A DNA stretch of 64,000 nt from Lactobacillus sp. ESL0679 (GCF_029433515.1 NZ_JAQTIG010000002.1:273583-337582), one strand, 5' to 3'; shown: positions 9,462 to 19,040, counted from the stretch's first letter. The notes: generated by a model not told the origin, from the sequence alone. Numbers and translations: made by a program.

Positions 9462-10160
9462 TTAAAGGCGATATGTATCGTCAATAATCTTGTAACCTTT
9501 GTTAGCAAGCTCTACATCAACCCAGTCTAAATTGCCAGTACCATCATGATAACTTGCAGCTTTAGCATCGTCTTCTTTATGAAAAGCCTGAACCTTTGGC
9601 AATAATTCTGCAGCGTCTTCGCGACCTACTCTAACAACTCCATCGGCATCACCTAAAATGATGTCACCAGGATAAACGCTGGTATTACCACATGAAATTG
9701 GAACGTTAATTTCACCAGGTCCTTCTTTATAAGGACCGTTAGGCGTTGTACTAACCGCATAAATTGGTAAATCCCAATCCCTCAGTGTGTCAATGTCCCG
9801 CATCGGGCCATCAACAACAACGCCGGCAACATGTCTTTGGTCTCGCAGCCATGTCATCATCACTTCACCAATGACAGCTCGTGTGTTGTCACCCTCGTTG
9901 TCAATAACAACAACATCACCTGCGTTACAATATTTTAATGCGGCAAAGATTGTTAAATTGTCTCCCGGCCGATTATGAACAGTAAAAGCTGGGCCACACA
10001 TTTCCTTTTTAGGTTTAGACATTAACCTAATCCGAGGTGACATTGCACCCGTTCTGTTCATGCAGTCTGCCACATTGGATGAAGGTAATTCGGTATAAGC
10101 CTTAATTACTGCAGCATCTGGCAATTCTCTTTTTAAAAAAATTCGTTTGCCATCTTCCAT
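9462..10160 (-). CDS. RraA-family protein, probable oxaloacetate decarboxylase / HMG aldolase
   Basis: A 232-residue RraA/HMG-aldolase-type protein. The family signature is visible as GEVMMTWLRDQRHVAG (98-113) leading to DGPMRD (117-122), where Arg121 and Asp122 are the substrate and metal positions, plus GDADGVV near 190. Class II pyruvate aldolases of this fold cleave 4-hydroxy-4-methyl-2-oxoglutarate and also decarboxylate oxaloacetate. In a citrate lyase operon the oxaloacetate decarboxylase activity is the sensible role, giving pyruvate as an alternative to malate. It lies 16 bases after mdh and 19 before citT. Confidence 0.8.
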   Translation of the reverse strand: MEDGKRIFLKRELPDAAVIKAYTELPSSNVADCMNRTGAMSPRIRLMSKPKKEMCGPAFTVHNRPGDNLTIFAALKYCNAGDVVVIDNEGDNTRAVIGEVMMTWLRDQRHVAGVVVDGPMRDIDTLRDWDLPIYAVSTTPNGPYKEGPGEINVPISCGNTSVYPGDIILGDADGVVRVGREDAAELLPKVQAFHKEDDAKAASYHDGTGNLDWVDVELANKGYKIIDDTYRL

Positions 10161-10176
10161 TAAAAACGCCTCTTTT

Positions 10177-11106
10177 TTAATCTAAATTGACACCTGCAAG
10201 GACTTCTTGCATCTTATCAGCTGAATTAATCATCTTAGCTTGTTCTTCTTCTGATAATTTTGTTTCGATGACTTGGCTGATTCCAGTACCGTCAACAACC
10301 GTTGGAGTTCCTAAATACAAGTCATGCTTGATGCCATATTCACCATTGATTGGTGCAGATAGTGGTAAAACAATGGCATGATTATCTAAAATTGCCCCTA
10401 CAATTTGAGATAACATTACTGCGATACCATAGAAAGTTGCACCCTTGTTTTCAATGATCTTGCCACCTTTTTGGCGAATATCACTTTCAACAGTTGCTAA
10501 GGTTTCATCATTGATTTCATCAAAGTCACGCAATGATTTTCCAGCAACTAAAGACTCATCAAAGTTTTCAAATGAGGTATCACCATGTTCACCTAAAACC
10601 ATTGAGTTAACACTTGCAACTGGTACATTTAGCTTTTTAGCCAATTCAACTTGTAAACGAGCTGAATCAAGTGAAGTTCCTGTTCCAATAACTTTATTCT
10701 TAGGAAAACCAGACAATTTTTGGGTTAATGTAGTCAAAATATCGACTGGATTTGCGGAAACAACAAAAACTCCATTAAAGCCGGAATCAACAACTGGTTG
10801 AACAATACTCTTTAAAATATTGACGTTTTTGTTAACCAAATCTAATCTAGTTTCACCAGGCTTACGAGGAACACCGGCTGTAATCACAACAACATCAGCG
10901 TCTTTTGCATCAGCATATTCGCCAGGGTGAATGTCGCATTCACCAGCAAAAGGAGTAATGTCTTCAAGATCCATTGAGTCACCGATTGGGCGTTTTTTCA
11001 CAACATCAGCAATAATTAATTCATTAACTTTTGTATGTTGCAGTAAATCATTAGCAAAGGTTGAACCAACAGCGCCATCACCAACAAGCAGTACTTTTCT
11101 ATTCAT
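10177..11106 (-). CDS. mdh: LDH-like malate dehydrogenase (Arg at the specificity position)
   Basis: A 309-residue NAD-dependent 2-hydroxyacid dehydrogenase of the LDH/MDH superfamily. The nucleotide loop is VGDGAVGS at 8-15, the mobile loop is AGVPRKPGETRLDLV at 77-91, then GTSLDSARL, and the catalytic His is in GEHGDT. The overall sequence is LDH-like, but residue 81 is Arg where LDHs have the specificity Gln (Gln102 in the usual numbering). That substitution is known to switch LDH to malate dehydrogenase. The ATG at 11106 follows AAAGGAAA by 7 bases; a longer frame to 11187 overlaps the promoter and is not used. It is the first gene of the citrate operon. Confidence 0.85.
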   Translation of the reverse strand: MNRKVLLVGDGAVGSTFANDLLQHTKVNELIIADVVKKRPIGDSMDLEDITPFAGECDIHPGEYADAKDADVVVITAGVPRKPGETRLDLVNKNVNILKSIVQPVVDSGFNGVFVVSANPVDILTTLTQKLSGFPKNKVIGTGTSLDSARLQVELAKKLNVPVASVNSMVLGEHGDTSFENFDESLVAGKSLRDFDEINDETLATVESDIRQKGGKIIENKGATFYGIAVMLSQIVGAILDNHAIVLPLSAPINGEYGIKHDLYLGTPTVVDGTGISQVIETKLSEEEQAKMINSADKMQEVLAGVNLD

Positions 11107-11158
11107 AGTCGAATTTCCTTTCAAATATTTAAAAATATTGTACTTTATTACACAAATT

Positions 11159-11187
11159 ATTATAAAACTGATTAGTTTGTTTTTCAA
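11159..11187 (-). promoter_or_regulatory. Predicted sigma-A promoter of the mdh-citF operon
   Basis: On the minus strand a -35 TTGAAA (11187-11182) and a -10 TATAAT (11164-11159) are separated by 17 bases, about 50 bases upstream of the mdh start. No other gene start lies between. It is the likely start of the eight-gene citrate transcript. Confidence 0.7.
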
Positions 11188-11270
11188 TATTTAAAATAAA
11201 TAATTTTATTTTTAAATTTTTAAACAAGAAACCATTGATTTAATCCGCTTACTTCAATTGATTTCAATCA

Positions 11271-11305
11271 AAAAAGAAACTATCCCGTTTGAGATAGTTT
11301 CTTTG
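11271..11305 (-). terminator. Terminator of fumC-frdA
   Basis: A perfect 12-base stem (AAAGAAACTATC with GATAGTTTCTTT) with an 8-base loop is followed on the minus strand by six T. It separates the fumC-frdA transcript from the mdh operon promoter downstream. Confidence 0.85.
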
Positions 11306-11326
11306 TGATTATTTTCTTTAGAATTA

Positions 11327-12724
11327 CTAGTTATTCGCTTGAATGAATTCCGTCATCTGAATGGCAGCTTGACGACCAAAAATAACAGTTTCGGCAATTG
11401 AATTACCACCAATACGGTTATTTCCGTGCAGTCCGCCTGATACTTCACCAGCAGCGTACAAGCCTTTAATAATGTTACCGTTTGTATCTAAAACTTCAGT
11501 TTTTGGTGTAATATGAATTCCACCCATCGTGTAATGAATTGCAGGATGAATGTGAATTGCATAATAAGGACCGTGATCAATTGAGCGATCCATTCCGGTC
11601 TTACGATCAAAATCAGAATCATTTTTAGCAGCAACAGCATCATTCCAATTTGCAACAGTTGCTGCCAAATTATCGGCATCAACACCAATTTCTTGAGCTA
11701 AATCAGCAAGTGTTGCACCATGCTTAACTAAACCAACATGATCATAAAATTCAACTGCAGTAAAGTTGTCACGAATTCCTTGGTCGAATACCAGATAAGC
11801 GCCATCTTCATGCAAATTAGTAATTGCATCGGAAACAATTTTTCTTGTATTTAGTTCATTAACAAACCGTTTTCCAGCATTATTAACTAAAATCGCACCT
11901 TCACCACGAAGCCCTTCACCAATCAAATAAACATGATCGGTATCAGTTTGAGCAGTTGGGTGAACTTGAATAAAGTCCATTTGCTCTAATTGAGCATCAA
12001 CTGCACTAGCTAATTTCAGACCATCACCAGTAGCACCTGGTTGATTAGTTGTCTTATATTCAGCAAGATCTGGACGATACTTCTTAATCATTTCTTTAGA
12101 AGCACCAAATCCACCTGAAGCAAGCATCACTGCCTTAGCATTAACTGTTTTAACACCTGTATCAGTTTCAACTTCAATTCCAGTAACTTGCTTTGCGCCA
12201 TTTTCAATTAACTTGATTACTTTAGAATTATTAAAAATCGGAATATTGTCTTCCTGAATTTTCTTTAAAGAACCAGTAACAAGGTAACCACCAACTGGAG
12301 CCATTGATGCTGGACGGTGAGCACGTTTTTTGCTCATTCCGCCAGTAATTGTTAAATTAGTCAATTCAATACCATGCTCCATTAACCAGCTAATTGCAAT
12401 TGCCGAATGGTCAACAAAGTAACGCAATAAGTCGCGATCGTTCATTAAACCGCCACCCTTTAAGGTTTCCTTGTAAAAGTCTTCCTTATCGTCAATAATG
12501 CCGTCATTTAATTGCACCAAACTTTCAGAAGCATTCATCCCTGATGATGCCCTGTTAGTATTGCCACCTAAATCATTATTTTTTTCAAAAATTGCAACAT
12601 TTAATCCTAATTCATGTGCCTGAATTGCAGCAGTTAAGCCAGTACCACCAGCACCAACGATTATTGCATCATAGTCACTTTTAATTTCAGAACTTTGACT
12701 TGGGGTAAAAATAAATTTTGCCAT
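11327..12724 (-). CDS. frdA: Soluble fumarate reductase flavoprotein
   Basis: A 465-residue FAD-binding reductase of the flavocytochrome c/fumarate reductase family, without an FMN-binding domain, haem motifs or signal peptide. The FAD loop VGAGGTG is at 23-29. All six positions known in Shewanella FccA are present: His255 (QVHPT), Glu270, Arg273, the proton donor Arg294 (LNTR), His397 (HYTMGG) and Arg437 (NNRIGG). This supports real fumarate reduction to succinate. It lies 16 bases after fumC and is followed by a terminator, so fumC-frdA form a two-gene operon. The electron donor is not visible; known soluble homologues use reduced flavins. Confidence 0.9.
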   Translation of the reverse strand: MAKFIFTPSQSSEIKSDYDAIIVGAGGTGLTAAIQAHELGLNVAIFEKNNDLGGNTNRASSGMNASESLVQLNDGIIDDKEDFYKETLKGGGLMNDRDLLRYFVDHSAIAISWLMEHGIELTNLTITGGMSKKRAHRPASMAPVGGYLVTGSLKKIQEDNIPIFNNSKVIKLIENGAKQVTGIEVETDTGVKTVNAKAVMLASGGFGASKEMIKKYRPDLAEYKTTNQPGATGDGLKLASAVDAQLEQMDFIQVHPTAQTDTDHVYLIGEGLRGEGAILVNNAGKRFVNELNTRKIVSDAITNLHEDGAYLVFDQGIRDNFTAVEFYDHVGLVKHGATLADLAQEIGVDADNLAATVANWNDAVAAKNDSDFDRKTGMDRSIDHGPYYAIHIHPAIHYTMGGIHITPKTEVLDTNGNIIKGLYAAGEVSGGLHGNNRIGGNSIAETVIFGRQAAIQMTEFIQANN

Positions 12725-12740
12725 ATTTCTCCTCTATTAT

Positions 12741-14144
12741 TTATTCTTCGGGTTTTGTCCGGTCAATATTGGTCATTTCCATGTAATCCATCCACTCATC
12801 ATATTGAGCTTCAGTTACTTCGCCGCTCTTTAAAGCTGCCTCCTTCAAAGTAGTACCTTCTTTATCAGCAGCTTGTGCAATCTTAGCAGCAGCATGATAG
12901 CCAATGTGAGGCGACAGTGCAGTTACAGTCATTAATGAATTTTCCAATAATTCGTCCATTCTTACAGAATTGACGGTCAGACCAGCAACCATTTTATCAG
13001 CAAAGCCAGTAATTGTACCAGTTAAAATATCACAAGAATCTAAAAATGCAGCAATCATCACCGTCTTAAAGACGTTCATTTCAAAGTTACCTTGTGAAGC
13101 TGCAAAAGTAATGGTTGTGTCGTTACCGAAAACTTTAGCGGCAGCCATTGTGACAGCTTCAGCTTGTGTTGGGTTAACTTTACCCGGCATAATTGATGAG
13201 CCTGGTTCATTGGCAGGAATGTTTAATTCATGATAGCCAGCACGAGGACCTGAAGCTAAGAAACGGATATCTTGAGCAATCTTGAACATATCAGCAGCTA
13301 AGGTCTTTAAAGCACCATGAACCACATCAAGACCGGAGTGATGGGCTAATCCCCAGAATTTGTTAGTTTTAACTTCAAAAGTATGACCATAATCTTCTGA
13401 TAGTTTACCAGCAATCTTTTCAGTCATTCCTGGTGCAGCATTCAAGCCTGTACCAACTGCAGTACCACCAATTGCTAATTCGTACAAAGTTGGCTTCAAT
13501 TCTTTAATGTAAGCTAAATCATGCTTCAATGCTGAAATATAACCGGACAATTCTTGACCAAAGGTAACAGGAGTTGCGTCTTGCAAGTGAGTGCGACCAA
13601 CCTTAACTGTCTTCCAATATTTGTCTTGCTTAATCTTCAATTCATCAATTAAGTGTTGGATTGCTGGCTCTAATTTATCCAAAGCTTCAACAGCTACAAT
13701 ATTCATTGCAGTTGGGTAAGTATCGTTAGATGATTGTCCGCGATTGACATCATCATTTGGCAAAATATCCAACCCAGGATGCAGTTTGTTAGCTAAGTTA
13801 GCAACAACTTCATTAACGTTCATATTACTTTGCGTACCTGAACCGGTTTGCAAAACATGAAGCGGAAAATCTTTTTGTAAATCAACATCATCAAGCTTTA
13901 AAAGCTCGTTGATTGCATCTTCGATTGCTGCACCCTTTTCTTCAGGCTCATCACCAACTTCAACATTTGATTGAGCAGCTGCCTTCTTCAAATGTAAAAA
14001 TGCACGAACAATTGCCAATGGCATTAATTCACCACTTGGGAAATTATTGCGGCTACGTTCTGTTTGTGGGCCCCACAATGCATCCTTAGGAATTTTTACT
14101 GGACCAATCGTATCGCTTTCTACACGGTATTCTTCTTTGCTCAT
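12741..14144 (-). CDS. fumC: Fumarate hydratase, class II
   Basis: FumC interconverts malate and fumarate. The 467-residue length is standard for the aspartase/fumarase superfamily. The signature GSSIMPGKVNP is present near 318-328, with QTGSGTQSNMN near 101-111 and GRTHLQDATP near 185. In this setting it probably runs from malate to fumarate, feeding frdA directly downstream. An AGGAGAC site lies just before the ATG. Confidence 0.96.
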   Translation of the reverse strand: MSKEEYRVESDTIGPVKIPKDALWGPQTERSRNNFPSGELMPLAIVRAFLHLKKAAAQSNVEVGDEPEEKGAAIEDAINELLKLDDVDLQKDFPLHVLQTGSGTQSNMNVNEVVANLANKLHPGLDILPNDDVNRGQSSNDTYPTAMNIVAVEALDKLEPAIQHLIDELKIKQDKYWKTVKVGRTHLQDATPVTFGQELSGYISALKHDLAYIKELKPTLYELAIGGTAVGTGLNAAPGMTEKIAGKLSEDYGHTFEVKTNKFWGLAHHSGLDVVHGALKTLAADMFKIAQDIRFLASGPRAGYHELNIPANEPGSSIMPGKVNPTQAEAVTMAAAKVFGNDTTITFAASQGNFEMNVFKTVMIAAFLDSCDILTGTITGFADKMVAGLTVNSVRMDELLENSLMTVTALSPHIGYHAAAKIAQAADKEGTTLKEAALKSGEVTEAQYDEWMDYMEMTNIDRTKPEE

Positions 14145-14307
14145 AATAAGTCTCCTTTTGGGACTGAATCCCTAATATTCTTAAAATTATACTTTAGTTT
14201 TTTAAATTCCACACTAATAATACATTTTTTAACTAAAATTTTCAATAATTTAAAAATAAAAGGTGATTTTTTAATTATTTAAACAAAGCCGTTTAGAAGC
14301 AACTTTT

Positions 14308-14952
14308 TTAATTCATTAATACGATTTTACTGCCATGAAGCTGAGTTACTCCTAGTTTACCCGCAACGACTTCACAATTGGCCGCAGTAATTCCACCACC
14401 AGCTAAAATCTCAATTTTGTCTTTTGCCCATGACACAATTTCTTGTAAGTGTGGTACAGCTTCCATAATTGGCTGTGTTAAATCACCGCCGTGAGTTAGG
14501 ATTCTTTTAACGCCATGTATAGCTAGCCAATTCAAGCTTTCCTGTTGGCATTCTTGCGGAATTTCATCAAATGCCATGTGCATTACAACAGTCATGTTAG
14601 CAGCTTGAGCAGCAGCAATTAATTTTTTCATTTGTGCTTTATCTAAATTATGTGCAGCAGTCAAACAGCCAAAAGTAACTGCATCAACATTCAATGAAGC
14701 ACAAATTTTTAAATCTTCCAGCATAATCGCAAATTCTTCATTATTATAGATAAAATTACCGCCACGCGGTCTAATCATAACAACTACCGGCACATTATGC
14801 TGGTGAGCATAATCAACAGATTGCTCAATCACACCATATGATGGCGTCGTTCCGCCGACAGCTAAATTATTATTTAATTCGATTCTGTTAGCTCCTGCCG
14901 CAATTACTCTTGGTATAACAGTAAAATTTTCAACACAAACTTCTTTAAGCAT
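14308..14952 (-). CDS. cutC: CutC family protein
   Basis: A 214-residue TIM-barrel protein of the CutC family, named for copper homeostasis in E. coli although its molecular function is uncertain. Family segments seen are LKEVCVENF at the N-terminus, RIELNNNLAVGGTTPS, VVMIRPRGGNFIY and the C-terminal IEILAGGGI. An AGGAGAATAAG site precedes the ATG. It is divergent from the CPBP gene. A copper ATPase gene lies 2 kb away, which may be coincidence. Confidence 0.9.
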   Translation of the reverse strand: MLKEVCVENFTVIPRVIAAGANRIELNNNLAVGGTTPSYGVIEQSVDYAHQHNVPVVVMIRPRGGNFIYNNEEFAIMLEDLKICASLNVDAVTFGCLTAAHNLDKAQMKKLIAAAQAANMTVVMHMAFDEIPQECQQESLNWLAIHGVKRILTHGGDLTQPIMEAVPHLQEIVSWAKDKIEILAGGGITAANCEVVAGKLGVTQLHGSKIVLMN

Positions 14953-15051
14953 CTTATTCTCCTATTATTTTTTAAAGTTATAGCGATATTTATAGTACAA
15001 TATATTAGTATAATATATTAATTTCAAACATAGGCAGAGGAAAATATAATT

Positions 15052-16200
15052 ATGCAAACAACTAAAATAATCAAACGTTGGTATTTATGGCAAACAATTA
15101 TGCAATTACTAATTGCTACTGCAGATATGATCTTATTTAATAATCATAGTGCTACACTAGCATTTTTCTTCATTATTTTAGAATTTACTCAGTTAATTGA
15201 TACTGTAATCCAACCTTTAAATAATTATTTTCAAGTATTTATCTCTATTTTTACCATTCCACAGTCGCTTATAATAATTACTAAATTTACTCGAAAGTTT
15301 TACTTAATTAATCTTGATTTTGCAGTCACAATCGCTATTCTATATCTTTTAATTGCTTTTATTCCAATAACCAAATTGGCTATCTCACAAATTAAAAGTA
15401 CTCTTGGTCGCTTTTTTATTCTATTCATCATTTTTTCAGGTATCGATCCAAAAGGTCTCACTATTCACTGTAGTAGCTGGTTAATTGTACTAACATCATC
15501 TGGTTTTACCAACGCTATTTTATTTACTATTGTTGCTTTAATTGCCATGCACGAATGGAATTTTCAATTACCACAACTTAAGATAAGTAAACAGACTAAC
15601 ACTAAAGTCATACTCTTAATAATTATTTTTGTTACAGCAGATTGCTTTTTCAACGGCTTTAATCGGGCTACCAATTGGAATAACCTAATTACTAACTGGA
15701 ACTTTCATTTTAAAGCTTTTAATTTAATGATGCTTTTAAGTGGCGTTAAGGCTGGAATTAGTGAAGAAATGCTAATACGTTTTTGCACGTTAAATTTATT
15801 GCTAAAACTTTTTTATCATAAACACTGGCAAGGACAAATATTAGGAACCGTTACCATTTCAAGTATGCTCTTCAGCTTATTGCATCTTTTTAACATAATA
15901 GCCGGACAATCAGTAGCAGCCAGTATTCAACAAGCAATTAATGCATTTTGTAGTGGTATTGTCTTTGCAGCTATATATTTATATACCAACTCTATTCTCT
16001 TGACCATAATTTATCATAGTATATTTGATCTAGCTGCATTTGTGACCAGCGGTCAGATTATTATGCCCGTTCCGACAACATTTGATTGGCAAGAAACATT
16101 AACGCTCTGCATAATTTATCTTGTCTTTACTTATTTCCTTCTTTCTGGTAAACGTAAAGACGTAGTAATTTATAATCTACAACAGCAAAAGCTGGCATAA
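15052..16200 (+). CDS. CPBP-family intramembrane protease
   Basis: A 382-residue, very hydrophobic protein with about eight or more predicted membrane segments. The Abi/CPBP motif 1 (SEEMLIRF, the EExxxR glutamates) is near residue 238, followed by a FSLLHLF histidine and a later YHSIFD histidine, the expected catalytic set of glutamic intramembrane proteases. In lactobacilli such proteins are often linked to bacteriocin loci, but no bacteriocin gene was seen here. An AGGCAGAGG-like site precedes the ATG. Confidence 0.85.
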   Translation: MQTTKIIKRWYLWQTIMQLLIATADMILFNNHSATLAFFFIILEFTQLIDTVIQPLNNYFQVFISIFTIPQSLIIITKFTRKFYLINLDFAVTIAILYLLIAFIPITKLAISQIKSTLGRFFILFIIFSGIDPKGLTIHCSSWLIVLTSSGFTNAILFTIVALIAMHEWNFQLPQLKISKQTNTKVILLIIIFVTADCFFNGFNRATNWNNLITNWNFHFKAFNLMMLLSGVKAGISEEMLIRFCTLNLLLKLFYHKHWQGQILGTVTISSMLFSLLHLFNIIAGQSVAASIQQAINAFCSGIVFAAIYLYTNSILLTIIYHSIFDLAAFVTSGQIIMPVPTTFDWQETLTLCIIYLVFTYFLLSGKRKDVVIYNLQQQKLA

Positions 16201-16202
16201 AA

Positions 16203-16233
16203 TAAAACCGCGTTCTGATAAACGCGGTTTTAA
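16203..16233. terminator. Bidirectional terminator
   Basis: An 11-base perfect stem (AAAACCGCGTT with AACGCGGTTTT) lies between the convergent CPBP and nicotinamidase genes, with T-rich tails on both strands. Confidence 0.85.
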
Positions 16234-16788
16234 TTAAATAATCTCAGCAGCAAGATTATTTTTCATATTAGCTAAGGCAAAACGATGATTTTCTGGTGTT
16301 GTTCCAGCAACACCAGCTTGATGCACAACAACTTGATAACCTAGATTATAAGCATAAATGGCTGTTTGCAAAATACAAATATCAGTACAAGTCCCGACCA
16401 AGTGGACTTTTTTAACATCCCGCATCCGCAAATCTAAATCAAGATTTGTCCCAACAAAAGAACTATATCGTGTTTTAGCCATTGCCCATACGTTAGTCTT
16501 ATCCTTATTTGCCTCATACCACGGCTTTAACTGGCCATAAAAGTCACGACCACTTGTTCCCTCGATATTGTGTGGCGGAAATAGCTTACTTTCTGGATGA
16601 AAAGGATCATTTAAATGATGACAGTCTGTTGGTAAAATAACATAATTACCTGTATTAGCAAATTGTTCAGCCAAAGTAATAATCGTTTTCTCGCAATCTT
16701 GACCTGCCTTACCACAAGTTAATGAACCGTGATCAGCAACAAAATCATCGGTATAATCAATAATTAGTAATGCCTCTTTGTTTTCCAT
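16234..16788 (-). CDS. pncA: Isochorismatase-fold cysteine hydrolase, probable nicotinamidase
   Basis: A 184-residue enzyme with the Asp-Lys-Cys triad of the isochorismatase superfamily: Asp11 (IIDYTDDF), Lys105 (MAKTRYSSF) and Cys138 (GTCTDIC). The metal segment PTDCHHLNDPFHPES at about 54-66 is typical of nicotinamidases, which convert nicotinamide to nicotinate for NAD salvage. The start at 16788 is chosen because GGAGAGA precedes it; a longer frame to 16809 lacks a good site. A PnuC-type transporter gene at 54540 fits NAD precursor salvage. Confidence 0.83.
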   Translation of the reverse strand: MENKEALLIIDYTDDFVADHGSLTCGKAGQDCEKTIITLAEQFANTGNYVILPTDCHHLNDPFHPESKLFPPHNIEGTSGRDFYGQLKPWYEANKDKTNVWAMAKTRYSSFVGTNLDLDLRMRDVKKVHLVGTCTDICILQTAIYAYNLGYQVVVHQAGVAGTTPENHRFALANMKNNLAAEII

Positions 16789-16894
16789 TGCATTCTCTCC
16801 ATAAATCAAAACATTTAATTATAATTATACCTTAAGCGTTGCTAAAATACGAATTATTTTTTAATAATAAAGTTAAATATAGTAAAAAAGTTAA

Positions 16895-18949
16895 CTATAT
16901 CTTTAAAATTTCTGAATTAATCGCAACAATTACCGTTGATAACGACATCAAGATTGCGCCCACTGCTGGATCTAACATAATCCCAATTGGTGCCAAAATA
17001 CCTGCTGCTAGTGGTAATGCAACAATATTATAGCCTGCACCCCACCATAAGTTTTGAACAGTTTTTCGGTGCGTGTTTTGAGCTAATTCTAAAAAATCAA
17101 CAATGTCTGACAGACGACTATTAACCAGAACTACATCTGCAGAGTCAACTGCCACGTCAGTCCCGGCACCAATTGCTACGCCAATATCCGCACGGGCCAA
17201 ACTTGGTGCATCGTTAATCCCATCACCAACCATCATCACTTTACTGCCATTTTGCTGCAAATTAGCGACAATTTTTTCTTTATCCGCTGGCATCAATTCC
17301 GCATAGACCTCGGTAATACCTAATTGGCGGGCTATCCCCTGTGCCGCAGACTGATTGTCGCCAGTCAACATCACTGGTGTAATCTGATGCTGCTTAATTT
17401 TACTAATCAATGAAGCTGCGTCGGGTTTAAGTTGATCACCAACCGCTACGTAGCCCAACACAGTATGTCCCTTCAGCAAATAACTAACTGTATAATCTGC
17501 AGTTACAACTTGGTGAAAGTCAGGGACTTGTTCACGAACGGCTTTTTCATTAATCAGAAAATATTTTTGACCAGAAATTGTTGCTGTAACTCCTTTTCCC
17601 GGCAGATTTTTACTATCAGAGATTGGTAACAAATCTATTTTGTGAGTGCGGGCAAATTGTAGAATGCTCTGTGCAATTGGATGAGTCGAATCTTGCTCAA
17701 GTGAAGCAATCAGCGTCAATACTTGTTCTTGCGTCATTTGTTCATTTAGGCTGGCATATTTGCGCACTTGAAACTTGCCTTCGGTTAAGGTTCCAGTCTT
17801 ATCAAGTAACATGTAATTAATTTTGGGGCTCAAGTCAATCACATTACGGTTTCTAATTAGTAACCCATTCTTGGCACCAATCGCCATACTCTTGGCACTA
17901 ACTAGCGGAATCGCCAATCCTAATGCATGCGGACAAGCAATTACTAATACTGTCACTAGTCGCTCAAGTCCGGCGGCAATCCCTTGATTAGTAGTCCAAA
18001 CAATCAGCGCAATTATTCCAATAATTAGTGCTGCATAAAATAGCCAGCCTGAGACTTTAGCGGCAAGTGTTTGCAAATTTGATTTATCCCTTTGCGCGGA
18101 TTGAACCAACTGATTAACATTAGCCAAAAAACCATTATTAGCAGAATTTGTTACCTTAATGGTTAACTTTCCAGAACCATTGCTGGCACCACCAATTATC
18201 TGGTCTCCCTTTTGGCGCGTGACCAATCGTGCTTCGCCAGTAACAAGTGATTCATTTACCTCACTTTTTCCAGCAATAACAGTACCGTCAAGCGGGATAC
18301 TTTCACCAGCTTTGACAATAACTACAGCGCCCTTTTTTACTTGTGCAAGTGGAACGTTAATTATTTGATTATCCCTTTGAACATGAACTTGATCAGGCAA
18401 TAACTTAGCTAAATCATTAACAGAACTCCCAGCTCGCATAATTGAATTCATTTCAATCCAGTGCCCTAACAGCATAATCAAAATTAAAGTTGCTAGTTCC
18501 CAGAAGAAGTCCATCACATGACCAGAGTTTGGGTAAAAATTGTTTTGAATAAACGCATATAAACTGTAAATGTAAGCAGTAGTAATCCCAAGTGAAATTA
18601 ACGTCATCATTTCTGGCTTTTTATCTTTTAACTCATAAAAGGCACCACTGAGAAATGGTTTGCCGCCATAGATAAATAAGGCAGTTGCAAATATTATCAC
18701 TACCCAGTCAGAGCCTGGAAAAGAAAACTGAAATAAAAGATGAACTCCCATTGCTGGACTTAAAAACAAAATTGGTAATGCCAAAATCAGCGATACCCAG
18801 AATTTTTGCTTTAAATTACCCATGTGCATCATTTGCCCACCATGCATCATCATGTCATTACCATGCATTGACATTTTACCCATGTGCGTAATCGGCTGTT
18901 GCTGATGCATCTGCATTTCAGGTTTACCCGTCATTTTCATTTTTGCCAA
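16895..18949 (-). CDS. copB: CopB-type copper-translocating P-type ATPase
   Basis: A 684-residue P1B-type ATPase of the plasma membrane, likely exporting copper or silver. The N-terminus is rich in Met and His (about residues 1-45) instead of carrying a CxxC metal-binding domain. The membrane ion site is Cys-Pro-His at 339-341, diagnostic of the CopB subgroup. Also present are the TGEA actuator motif (about 237-240), the phosphorylation site DKTGTLT with Asp383, and a GDGINDAPSLARAD hinge. It appears monocistronic. No CopY regulator or clear cop box was found nearby. Confidence 0.92.
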   Translation of the reverse strand: MAKMKMTGKPEMQMHQQQPITHMGKMSMHGNDMMMHGGQMMHMGNLKQKFWVSLILALPILFLSPAMGVHLLFQFSFPGSDWVVIIFATALFIYGGKPFLSGAFYELKDKKPEMMTLISLGITTAYIYSLYAFIQNNFYPNSGHVMDFFWELATLILIMLLGHWIEMNSIMRAGSSVNDLAKLLPDQVHVQRDNQIINVPLAQVKKGAVVIVKAGESIPLDGTVIAGKSEVNESLVTGEARLVTRQKGDQIIGGASNGSGKLTIKVTNSANNGFLANVNQLVQSAQRDKSNLQTLAAKVSGWLFYAALIIGIIALIVWTTNQGIAAGLERLVTVLVIACPHALGLAIPLVSAKSMAIGAKNGLLIRNRNVIDLSPKINYMLLDKTGTLTEGKFQVRKYASLNEQMTQEQVLTLIASLEQDSTHPIAQSILQFARTHKIDLLPISDSKNLPGKGVTATISGQKYFLINEKAVREQVPDFHQVVTADYTVSYLLKGHTVLGYVAVGDQLKPDAASLISKIKQHQITPVMLTGDNQSAAQGIARQLGITEVYAELMPADKEKIVANLQQNGSKVMMVGDGINDAPSLARADIGVAIGAGTDVAVDSADVVLVNSRLSDIVDFLELAQNTHRKTVQNLWWGAGYNIVALPLAAGILAPIGIMLDPAVGAILMSLSTVIVAINSEILKI

Positions 18950-19040
18950 AATAAATCAATCCTATCTTTATACAACTAACTCTATCTGTTCTGCACCCTT
19001 AATCTACTGTGGCAAATGATGGTTGTCAAAAATTCGGTAC

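Noticed and set aside
10177..11187. L-lactate dehydrogenase with an N-terminal extension
   Set aside because: The extension covers the promoter and lacks a ribosome binding site. The Arg at the Gln102 position and the gene context favour malate dehydrogenase.
15052..16200. Bacteriocin immunity locus around the CPBP protease
   Set aside because: No double-glycine leader peptide, ABC exporter or histidine kinase gene lies near it; the neighbours are cutC and a nicotinamidase gene.
16895..18949. Small plus-strand frames opposite the copper ATPase, including a hydrophobic and Cys-rich one
   Set aside because: They are antisense shadows of a fully conserved ATPase coding region and lack ribosome binding sites.
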